DNA of 64,000 nucleotides from Phytoseiulus persimilis. Lineage: Eukaryota; Arthropoda; Arachnida; Mesostigmata; Phytoseiidae. The translations under genes were made by a program, and so were the position numbers. The notes beneath the pieces are model-generated. The model saw only the letters and a list, made by a program, of their open reading frames with translations. It did no database searches and had not been told where the DNA came from. The stretch covers positions 19,278,745 to 19,342,744 of the forward strand of contig CM075102.1 in NCBI GenBank assembly GCA_037576195.1. Direction: 5' to 3'. This document shows, piece by piece, positions 14,341 to 24,782 of this stretch (within the stretch, counting starts at the first letter, position 1; each line of letters opens with the position of its first letter).

Positions 14341-16761
14341 GGCTCGGAAAAGAATGTTGTCTGTCGGTGTCTCCGTCCCGTTTGAGGCATGTTGAGGAAA
14401 TTCGACACCATCGATGGATTCCGTCGCTGTCGCGCTATTCGATCGGCCAACTCAGCTGAACTACCCGGCTATGTGGGTCGGACGAGCCGAATAAAAGCCG
14501 CGAGAACAGAACATCAAAACATCGAATGCGATGGATTTCAACTCTGGCCAACCCTTGCGGAGGAACTCCCGCCCGCTCCCTTCCCAAGGTTTCGGAAGGG
14601 AGAGTTTGAATGAATGTAGAAGAAATCGCCCAGGGCCTCGAGACCACACTGACGGCGGGATTCACTCGCAGGCTCACTCGCCTGAGTCGATTACAGCTGA
14701 CACCTCTCATTGAGTTCGCACCGTCGCAACCTTGCCGCGCTTATTGATACAACGTTAAAAATAGCTAATGACCGAACTAATGGTTTTAGCTTTTTCTGCC
14801 CGTTCCCCGATTTTCTGCGAGCTTGCTGGCTAGCTGGCTGGCCGCTCGCTAAGGGCCTGACAAGCCGACCATTCGGCTGCTTGCTTGGACAGCGGGCTGT
14901 CGCACGTCTCACCAGTAATATCATCAGGCTGTCGCCGACCGCGTGTGCTCACTCAGCTGACAGATTCCGTACGAGGGACTCACAGCGGCAGCGGGACCGT
15001 TGCATCTCAAAGCTTCCGTAGGTCTCGAACTAAAGGAATAGAACGGGCTTCTCCAGGAACGTGCCGGCTTTGACGATCATCAGCAAGGCTCCTTGTTGCG
15101 CGAGGCGTTCTTATTCGGAGAATATTGAAAAACTCGTGCGCGAAGTTTCTATAAGAGCGAAGGAGACGAATGAAGAGAACTCACAAATGAAGGCTGAAAT
15201 AGATCGACCCAAGTTCGGACAGCTCGCGTGCTCGGACTTCGTGGTCTCTTCGAAAGGATTCTACCGAGGGTAGGAAACTGTCCGAGTCGCCGCCTCGTCG
15301 TCTGCGAAGCTCTGATTCATACCGTGCGGCACTCGAAATTCCTAGTTTCAACCACAATACACAGAACCAGGTTCTCGAGGGTCCCAGACAATGAACGAGG
15401 ATTGAGCGAGTTTTGCGGAGAGCTCCCATGGCCCCAGAACGCAACCATTCAATTATCTGGCGCTATCTGTTCACTTCTCCGAGGAGTGGAGTGTTTCCGC
15501 ATTCATTCTGGATCTCTCGGGACCGGGAAACTCGTATTGAGATTCAAAGACCCAATAACCGATCTCGGGGACGTAAAGAAGCGAGCTGCACTCGTTCTCC
15601 TGACTCGGTTCGTGTTTCTCGACTTCACATGGATTTGAGGGACTCCAGCGAGTTACTGCTCCCGAAAGTAGGGGAACAGTCCAACAGAGTAGAATAAAGG
15701 CTACATTCCACGAGGGGCTCCGCGGAACGCTTTGATTCGGATGTTCAGGAGAAAATGTTTCCGACAATGCCGCTCGAGTCCTCTCCCAAGTACCGCGTCC
15801 TTTGACCAACAGCCGAGAGGTAAGAGCAGCTCCAGGAGCCGCTTGGAGAGGGCGAACGAAGTGGTCTATCACCCGTCCTCGAGGAAGGAGTGGAGTAGCT
15901 GTCGAGAGCGCTTCCTCGTCCGGTCTTTGGGAGGGGAGAAAAAAACTGCTAAACACTTCAAGATTAGCTCCATCAGATCATCCTTCAAGTCAACTGCCTC
16001 GGTGTGGCAGGTCTCAACCGAGAACGTGCCCTCACGTCACCGCCTCACCATGTCAGCGACGTCCGGAAGACCTTCTCATCGTGGATCAGAGTATCTTAGT
16101 CCTTTCATTTTTTCCACTGAGCCCTGTCCTCCCTGTTCCTCCGTTTCCTGTTCTAGGATCCGCTTTTTTGTCTTCCTGCCAGAGTCTGATAACAACCGAC
16201 TGAGAGAGAAGGTGTGGGGGATATCTTACGTTGGGTTCTGCAGGAAAACTCGCGGCAAATCGCAAAAATAATTACAGCTTCCAACCTCTTTTTTGCCGAG
16301 ACCCGCCGAGGCTCCACGTCAAGGAGCGCTTCCAAGATGAACCCGGGTCGGAGATAAACTCCTTCTCTCAGGCGACCTCAGCTAATGATTGAGAGTGACT
16401 TTATCTCGAGGATGGAGTCAGCATCAAATTGGATCCCACGACGGCCGGAGCCAACGAAACGCTCTCGTCGCTGCCATCCGCTCGCTCAATTGCTCGTTTC
16501 GATTGCTCTCCCGAAATGGCAAGCGAAGTTCGCATCAAAATCGACTCGCGCGTCACGTTTCTCCTCCTCTTTCTCCTAGGTTTATATTTTCTTCCCTTTT
16601 TCTCTGCTCCTTTTCTCCACGGCGAAACTGCCCCATCAAAAGGGAGTGGTCGCTTGGTCTACTGAAGTTTTCGCGTCTTACCCAGCTGAGACGTCTTCTG
16701 CTTAGGCTGACGTTCCTACGTCTCTTCTCAGTCAGAACGACGACTGAAACAGAATTCTGCG

Positions 16762-17100
16762 CACCATCATCATCATCACCACTACCACCACCGTCAGCAG
16801 CAGCGGTACCATCGGCAGTGCCAGTAACAGCAGCAGTGGTAACAGTCTCCGGTCAGTCAACTTTTGGACGTATGTTGGCTCTTCTTCCGCGTTTTCGTTT
16901 CGCTCCGAAGTCCGTTAAGTGTTTGTTTAGCGGATTTATTTTGTCATGCCTCCAATGTTGTTGTTGGTGTGGTTGCGCTTGTTGTTGTTGTCGTTGTTGC
17001 AGTCGCCATGGTTATGGCAGTGCTGTTGTTAGCCTCTTTGTTGAAGCCATTATTGTTGGCTCTGCTGCTGTTGTTGTTGCTGCTGCTGCGGTCGACGCCA
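16762..17100. repeat. Pair of oppositely oriented trinucleotide tracts
   Basis: The left tract (about 16,762-16,850) is CAT, CAC and CAG rich. The right tract (about 16,955-17,100) is GTT, GTG and CTG rich, so it is broadly complementary to the left one across about 100 bp of unique sequence. The long open frames crossing it (up to about 240 codons, Cys/Val/Leu-rich) owe their length to the repeats lacking stop triplets, and I do not call them genes. Confidence 0.55.
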
Positions 17101-18510
17101 CTGTGCCGTTTCTGTGACCGTTAGCCGTGTTACCGTCACAGCTACCATTGTCACCCGAGCTGCCTTCGATGTTATGGCTGGCGTCGCCGACGTCAGCGTT
17201 TCTTAATTTTCGGCTATCATTCGGAGACTGCGTGTGCCGTATACCGCGCCGTGATCATCGTCCCTCCATCCGACTGACTTTCTGGTGGACATCTATGTTT
17301 TGTATTAGTGAGCTCGCCGAGGCTGCTTTGGTCTAGCTCTCCTCCGACCACAGAGTCGGGATTGTTTGTGGGTCATTCCATGCTTTTGATTGCTCCCTAC
17401 GCAACGCCGAGCTATGTCTCCGAAGTTCGGGCATTGGATTCCACTCTTTCGAACGGATACCAACGACTGATGATGGGTGAATAAATTGAAAACCCGGCTT
17501 GGCAGTCAAAGAACGGAACGAAACAGAGAAGGAGAACGAAGCTGTCTGTATTGGACCACGACCCACGACTAGAAGCTAGCGCTTAGGTGGTAGATCTCAC
17601 ACAAACAGCAGGATGGATGGGCCGACCTGGAGGAACGATGGAAAGCCAAGCCTGGAAGAAGAAGTAACGGCCGAGAAGAACAGGTTGCCGCCCCATCCGA
17701 GCAGCACTAAACCGACCGCGACCAAGGCAGCGGGCGCCGCTACCACCACCGCCGTTCGGTTCTCGGGCCAAATCTTCCACATCGGAAACTTCAAATTCCA
17801 GGAACCGCAATTCCGGTTCATTTCATGGAGTGGGGAAAGTTTGCAAATGTCTTCATCCAGGCCAGCGATGAGGTTGCGGGAAAGGCTTCGTGAAAAGGGC
17901 GTTGCGACCCCGTGTGCAACAGAGCGCGAGGGAGCTCCGGCGGTTCATTTCTCCCGGGTCCGCCGGAATGGACAAGCGTTGACAGGGAACTTTGGTTGTT
18001 TTTTTTTTTGAGGAATTTTCCGTCGTCGAGTCGTTTGAGGAGATGTTTCCCCGAGGCACTTGATGGTGTGGTCGTCGAGCCACCAGAAGCATCGTAACTC
18101 GGCGATTTCTAAGAGTCTCGAGACGGGAAATCTTTTTGCGATGTCATGGGCCGGCGCTTTTCGGAGCAGAAGTTTCAAGACAGCCACTCGATGGAGATTC
18201 GGGCAACGGGACCCGTTCCGATAGGAAAACTCGCCCGATTCGGAAGGAAAGCTAGCTGTGGCCATGCCGGGGGGACCGAAGCAGAAATGCTTCAGGGATT
18301 CGCTCAGAGAGACCGAGAATCTCTCAGGAGGGATGGGGACGACAGAAGCCGGGCAATACATTACTCAGAGGCCCGATCCGCGTTCAGAGGGCGTTGTCCG
18401 GTAACTTGACACCTCATCAAGTGTTTATGGGTGCGATCGCTGTCATCTATTCGCAGTGTTTCGGTAGTGTTATCTTTTCCCCTTGGTGCCAATTGGTGCC
18501 TCATCTCATC

Positions 18511-18684
18511 CGGTCGTCCGCTCGCTCGTCCATCCGCTCGTTCGTTCAATGTTGGCGACTCCACATTCGAATAGAAAGAAGGCAGGCTGGCAAGTGAAGC
18601 CAGAAACCAAGCAGTCAGTTGTTCGAGCAGGCAATCGGGCAGGCGAGCGGGCGGGCGGACGGGCAGGCAGGCAACTAAGCGACG
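18511..18684. repeat. GC-rich 4-nt-phased imperfect inverted repeat, copy B
   Basis: The left arm (18,511-18,547) has CGTCCGCTCGCTCGTCC character. The right arm (18,626-18,684) has GCAGGCGAGCGGGCGGGCGG character followed by GCAGGCAGGC. The two are imperfect inverted complements, and the whole matches the layout of copy A at 337-500 when read on the opposite strand. The resemblance extends to the peptides the two would encode in frame (Leu-Pro-x-Arg-Pro-Pro-Ala-Arg in both), which reflects nucleotide similarity rather than coding. Confidence 0.4.
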
Positions 18685-21600
18685 AAGGGGCCCCTGGGCG
18701 CTACCAACTTGGTTAACGCCAGCCACTACTGCGCGACCAGCAGCGCTTATAGAAACGTTCGCTAACGGTAGAGCAGGCAGGGGATAACCCTTGAGCTGCC
18801 GAACCACCGCCGCCGCCGCTTCATAAGGTCCTGTTGGTCCTTGACAAACACGAACACACAGGGCCCCCCGAACTCGGCTGGGTGCTGCTCCCTCCCCACG
18901 ACGGTCCACTTTGTTATTAAACGTGGCCTTGTACGCTCGGTGGCAAGGGTGCATTCCGACATCGTGATGCTGCATACAACATCTCGAGATCGGGGACCAA
19001 GGCCAATCAGTCGTTCGGCTCAAATCAGATAACTTTGGAACACTTCATAAGCTTATTCTTTGGAATATTCCAAGTCTGACTTCCAAATCCCAAAAAGCAG
19101 ATCATAGAACTGCCCAGTATCGGGTTTTCCTCTTGTGTCTCGAGCCAGCCGGTGGCACTGTTCCGAACTTCGCAAGAGAGCTTCTCGCGGAGCATCAAGG
19201 CGAATGGAAATGTTTTGAATCTGATTCATATTCATCTGTACAATTCAGAAGTGGAATTAAGGACCTCCACATGCTTTATCACTTTGATCATCAGATAAGT
19301 TGAAATTCTCGAACACATGAATAACGAATGGGATTCGACACTCCATGGAATATGTTCAAATTCCAGGAGTAGAGCCTCTGAGTTGGGTGGTGCTGGTTGC
19401 ACGTGGAACGTGAGCCATGGCGAAGGTGTTCCCCCGAACGAGGTCAACTTTCTTCCGAATGCCTAGCCAGCAGGTTGGGCCGGACAGGTTACTAAGATCA
19501 CTTTCCAAGACGCTTTATTGAGATCGGGTCAGGTCTCGTTTATGATGTCCGGTGCGGTAGTAAAACAGGTCAGCCAGCGCTCACTCCACGAGGCGTTCAC
19601 CTCGACGAGCTCTAGACTTCATCCTAGATCGCTCTCAGGGCGGCTTCCGTGAGCATCACCGATGGCGTAGTCGTTTTTGTTATCATCATGCCTGCTCGCT
19701 AGCCGGCTGGCTGTCGTCGCGCCCGTCAGTTGGTCGCGGAGGTGCTCGCTTCGCTCTCGAGCCTTTGAACCTTTGACACAGGGCACGAGACCGCGATTGA
19801 GTGAGCTCACTGTCAGGACGAATTCAGGCCACCGTTTCCACCCTTGACGAGAGTCTAACATTGGCCGCGACTCGCTCTGCCGACAGAGTACTGTATGGCA
19901 GCCGGTCTGACGGACGAACCGACTTTCCCGGAAACAACACTCAGTCACTTACTCTCCGAGAGTTAATGGTAGCCGGTTGGCCAACGCACGCGTAGAGGTC
20001 TTCTTCGACACGAGTCCTCGACCCAATATCACGCGTTTGATACAACGGTGCCTGAAGGCTTAATATAGACGCCGTGGAGGTAATCAAAAATGATTTCCGC
20101 TCATTACATGCAGCACGAGGAAGTTGCGCGGGCACGCCTCCCTCGAAGCATGGATAACAAACTCGAAGAGCATTTGCTTCCTCGGGCGATTTCTCACTCT
20201 TTTTGTTTGTTACTCGTTTTTTCCTCTCTCGCAACCGGTGCCGACCGTGGTCCTGTTGAGGGGCGCTCGGACAAAGTGGCTAAACCCATGAATCTCGGCC
20301 GAGCAGCGGACTCTCTCGAAACTGCCATGGAACCAGCAACCGCATCTGCGTTGTAAAAGATTATCGGGCCCATGCCGAGGCGAAACCGCGCCTATGCTCA
20401 CCGGGAGGAAGCGAAGGCTCGCCACCGAAAAGAAAACGTCAGGAAAACGGCGCTTCGGGAAAATGTCAAGCCATTGAGAAAACGAGAAAGCGAGCGAGAG
20501 CAGCATGGAGAGAAACTTTGATCGAAGCAGGCAAGCAGCAGCCGCCGCCGTGCCTTTCGTTCCAACAATGAGGAGCAATGAATACACCACCGACTAAATG
20601 GATGAGCCCGATCCTTAACCGATCCCAAGGCGCTTCCGACCAAATGGAAATCCACCGTTTCGAGCTTCGATCGGTTTTGAGATCTGGAAGTGTCAACACT
20701 CTACCCGCCGGGTCGCTCGACCGCACAACAAGCCGTTTTTCTTCCAGCCGCTCAACTGATCGTTCGATTCCCCGCCCGAAAGGAAATGCGAGCGCAGAAA
20801 ATTCAGGAGAAGTCTGCTGAGCCACTGCGAATTCCGCAGGGAAACACATCCACGAGAAAGGAGAGCAGAAATGACGCCCATCGCGCGGGTCATCGACCTT
20901 GCGGCTAATTGCGGACCAACAACATCAGCTGAGAAGAGGGAAAAGTGGAATTTCCCTTGTCTCTACATTAGTTCTCAACGATATTCGCAGTTGGATGCCG
21001 TGCGGCCAGTCGGGACCATCGCACGAGAATCGAACCGGCTGCCATGACGTCGAACCAGATAATCTCTACTGTAGTTTCGCGCCGCAGATTAGGAATACGA
21101 CCGTATCCATCGCCTTCGCCACTTACGTCCGCGGGATGTGCTCCCATCCGAGGGAGAAAGGACAAACGAGTCGCGGCTCGGGAAACCTTCGAGAACACCC
21201 AGCAGTGCGTTCTGTGATCGAGAGCAGGGCATTTTTCCCCTCCCGACGGGACGTTTATGGAGAGATAGAGCTATCGATTCGGCCATCGATCTCGCGCGCT
21301 GAGGACCGCGTGGTGGCGACATCAGACGGCGGGTCCAAGATCGGCTCTCGATGCCGATATAATGGCAACGATGAAGCTGAGAACTCGAGTCGAGTATCCG
21401 ATGCGAGCCCAGCGGAATTTTTGTCTCTGATCGGATCAGAGCGCGAACGAAGGATCAAATGAAGAGAAAAGCGACATTATTCCCTGTCGTGAACGCACCG
21501 AATTCCCCGCGTTTCCGCGGAGCCTTCCCGATACACCCTAGAAGAGTTTCCACCGAAAACACCGGCGGCGGCGACGACGACGACGAACGTTGCCAGCGAG

Positions 21601-23880
21601 CCTTTGGATGGATTGATATCCACGCCAGGTGGCTCACTTTGCCAAGGCCACGGTTCGGACCGTGAGGGGCGGACCTCGGTTTGACCACCAAAGGAAGCCA
21701 ACTTGAAACTGCGGACGGGTCACCGCGTCTCTTCGTCCGGCCGCCACGACGAATGCCCGCACTGAGCTGCGCAGCCATGCATTATAAGCTGCGGGGAGAC
21801 GACGGAATTCACCCCCGGGCCGTCCGAGCTAGATGCCGTCCGCACCCGTTAACGCTGCCGTTCGTCGTCCCCCTCCGCGGTTTCCGACGCATTTCCTCAA
21901 CCTGGCGGCGATCACCCCGCGCGACCGAACGACTGAGTGAGCTTCTTCAAGGCTGGCTAACTCCGGGCAGACGTCCGGCGCAAGACAGATGCGTGTCTAC
22001 ATTTCCTCCAGAACCGGTTGAGGTAGCGTGAGAGTTTCTCGCCAAGCCCCAGGAGCCATTCACTGGGGAAGGAGCGGCGGAAGAGGAGGTGTAAGCAACA
22101 CAATGGTACGAGGATGATACGCCGGCCGCTCGTAACTCGGCTGCAGCTCGGCTGTGGTGGCGTCCTAAAAGCGTTTACGGACATCTCAGTACAGCCGACC
22201 TTGCAGTCCGCGCGTCTGTCCAGTCGAGGACGTCGGGCCAAGGCGCTCTCGCCATCGATTATTGATGGAACTCGCCCGCTCCGTTGGTCGCCAGGTAGCT
22301 CTCCTCAACTCGGTCGGCTAATGGAGAAGCAAACCTCTTTTCTGTGCGGCTCGATCTGTTTCGGATGCACGAACGGACTTTCTCTCGCCACAGTAGCCAG
22401 GTGACGGTCGATACCTGGCACTGTCCGCACAGGGGGAGACTGGAACTTGTTCCCGGCCGAGCGTGTGGTGATTGACGCATGGAGCTGATTGAACGAGACA
22501 TGCCCTGTGCGGATAAGTTGCTCTTGATTCGCGGAACCATCAAACAAGGTCCCACCGTGCTCTCGGAGACCATGGACCTCGGGAGCATCGATCGCACGAC
22601 GTTCATCTGCCTCGAGCGGCAGATTAATTATCAAATTCGTCCGCCGACCGATCTGCTCTCCACAAAATGCTAATATCTCGGAATCGATGCTCGCGAGCAA
22701 TCTCCTGGACCCGAGCTTGATCCTTGGATGCGTGTTTCGCGAACAATGGCTGGACGACGTGTGCTGATTTAACCTTTCGTCGATTCGCGTCACTTTGCTT
22801 CTCGCTGTCGTAGTCGTCTACTTCTTCTCAACGCCGCACCGCTGCTTCTCAGCCCGCACGGAGATATCTTGTGGGAGGAATTGCTGACTACAAACACATG
22901 TTGTTACCGCTGGGAATGATCCACAGCCGCCGCTCCGTGGAAAGCATGCTCGAGATCGCGCCAAATTCCGCAGGTCCTCATGACCCGCGCGGCAGACGAA
23001 TCTCTCTTTGCTGCGGACTTCGATTCTCTGCTCCCAGTATCTTCTTTTTCGTTATCCATTCCCAGCTCCAAAACCCTCGCCCGTTCCCGCGTCGTCATGT
23101 AAGATACGTTCAACATGTGCTCGAGGACTGGAGCTTCGACCTTGAACTCGGAGCTCAGCGAGGCAGATGCAAAGCCCTCGGCATGCGTTTCCCTCAGGAA
23201 ACGACGATTTAGACGTGGAAAGAGAGCGCCGTTAAAAGACTTCGTCGTGGCTCGCCGGCCCATCGTCAGGTGACTGCATTTGGGTTAGCGGTGATAACGA
23301 GAGCTTTGTAGCCATAGAAAGATAAACACGCTGGTCGAAAGGTTTCGTGTTATTGAATCGTTTGAAATCACTCCTCGACACTGGAACCCAAATCAGCTGG
23401 CTCAACTCCCCGCCGTTTCAGGCTCGGAAACAGACGCCGCCCGTGGTTCTTCGGAACGCTGGCACGAAGCGACTCTGGAGACATCCTGCCAGTGGTTTCG
23501 GGGTCTCTCCGTTCGCGGCCGGAGAATTCCACCGGAGTCCGCAGCGGCCGAGTCTCCCGCTCCGAACTGACGATCAGAGAACATCGCGCCGGTTGATCAA
23601 CCGCGGGATCCGAGCACTCATCCCGTCAGCGAACGGGTCTCGCCCCGCGAAAATCATCCTCCTCCGTTCGTTGGTTCCCGTCCGCCGCGACTCGCTTTGG
23701 AAAGTTCTCCCACTTCCGATTCTCATCAGGAAGGTCGTCACGGAAGTTTTTTTTTTTGTCTCTGCATTTCTGTTTCCAATCCATTATCGTTCGTCGAGTG
23801 TGGGTTTCTGTGCTGCTTTGTTTTCTTCCCTTCCTTCCCCAACTCGTCTACGACACGAGTCGCAAAAGATAGTGGCTCAC

Positions 23881-24246
23881 CTTTCCGAGGAACTTCCCCT
23901 TGAGATAGGTGATCTTCGTTTGGCGGTCGATGACGTATTCCGGAACCTCAATTGTATTGTTATTATTTGCCTGGATCTTAGCCGAATGAATCTTGTCTCG
24001 AGCCAGATCCGAGCCGGAGAGAATCTCGTTCGGGGTAACGCATCCCGAGTCGGCACTACCTCCGGCTCGTATTCCATCGTAGCTCCGGCCGCCCTCTGTC
24101 AGGCTGCTCGGCGTGCTCCGACGTGACAGCGATCGAGATCTGGAAACGGTGAGACTTTCCGTTTTGGGACTCGAGTTCGGAGTCAAGTGGTGGTTGTGGT
24201 GGTAGTTCTGCTGCTGTACTGACAGCACGCACCCGAGAGAAGTCAT
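23881..24246 (-). CDS. Polo-like kinase, putative first coding exon (partial)
   Basis: This exon would encode 122 residues. Residues 1-95 are low complexity, with QQQNYHHNHH near residue 12 and several Ser/Arg-rich stretches, typical of the disordered N-terminal extension of some polo-like kinases. The last residues, VPEYVIDRQTKITYLKGKFL followed by GK, match the family signature just before the ATP-binding glycine loop (hydrophobic-x-D-x6-Y-x-K/R-G-K/R-F/L-L-G-K, normally continuing GGFAKCYE). Immediately after the Lys codon the minus strand reads GTGAGC, a canonical donor, in phase 0. The ATG at 24,246 has A at -3. The frame stays open further upstream to a possible acceptor at about 24,355, so this could also be an internal exon. 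I searched the minus strand below 23,880 for the rest of the kinase (HRDLK, DFG, GTPNYIAPE, polo boxes) and found none. The family call rests on about 25 residues plus the splice site, and I cannot tell which PLK it is. Confidence 0.55.
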
Positions 24247-24765
24247 GGTGTCTCGGGAAACTAGATCAACAGGCAGTTGGTTTGAATTCCGGTTGTGGAT
24301 CAGAGGCACGACGTCAACCGATCGATCAATGCACCGGAACGGATCGATCAGCTAATTTGGACGATGAGTGAGAAATCAATCAGAACAACTGAGCGATGAA
24401 TTGTTAATCCAGTCAGGGCACTTCGGGACGAACTTCACCGGGTTGTTGTCACACAGAGCAATCCAGAAAGAAACTTCAAGTTTGGCGAGCCACAACACCG
24501 CCAATCACATGATTTCAAAAAAGGGACGGACTGGTCCCTGGGCAGCACAGGGCCTCTGTTCGCTAGCTGCCAACGGAACGAGCAACTCCCAGAACGGAGA
24601 CAGTGCTTCGCGCGTAACTCTCCTCTTCGCCGTATAACTGCACTGATTGGCTTGGCTGACACAGAGTGTCCGCCTGCTCGCCGTGCTCGACTGACTGACG
24701 ACTGAGGGAGCGAACCGGACCACATGCTTTTCGCGTCTCCCAAACAAACTTAGCCCTCGCCACAG

Positions 24766-24782
24766 ACACCAGGGGGCGCCAC
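24766..24782 (+). promoter_or_regulatory. CTCF-type insulator motif
   Basis: ACACCAGGGGGCGCCAC matches the conserved CTCF core (CCA-x-x-AGGGGGCGC, with AGGKGGCGC shared by insects and vertebrates). It lies about 520 bp upstream of the kinase ATG at 24,246 within a GC-rich stretch. A motif match alone does not show binding. Confidence 0.45.

Larger units (their letters stand above)
1..23880. other. Gene-poor region; no recognisable coding sequence
   Basis: I could identify no protein family, tRNA or rRNA here on either strand. Open frames of 60-260 codons occur in all six frames, but they overlap one another, start mostly with GTG or TTG, lack convincing paired splice sites, and carry no known motif. 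That is what balanced base composition gives by chance. The region lies downstream of the minus-strand polo-like kinase exon that ends at 23,881, so much of it could be intron of that gene (inference). What can be seen directly are simple repeats and GC-rich cassettes, listed separately. Isolated exons shorter than about 60 codons could have been missed. Confidence 0.6.

Noticed and set aside
16389..17117. 242-codon plus-strand frame rich in Cys, Val and Leu
   Set aside because: Its length comes from trinucleotide repeats that lack stop triplets.
18361..19023. 220-codon minus-strand frame with Pro/Ala/Arg repeats
   Set aside because: It crosses repeat cassette copy B, and the peptide repeats mirror the four-base periodicity.
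23347..24126. 259-codon plus-strand open frame
   Set aside because: It runs antisense to the polo-like kinase exon, uses no supported start, and has no recognisable motif.
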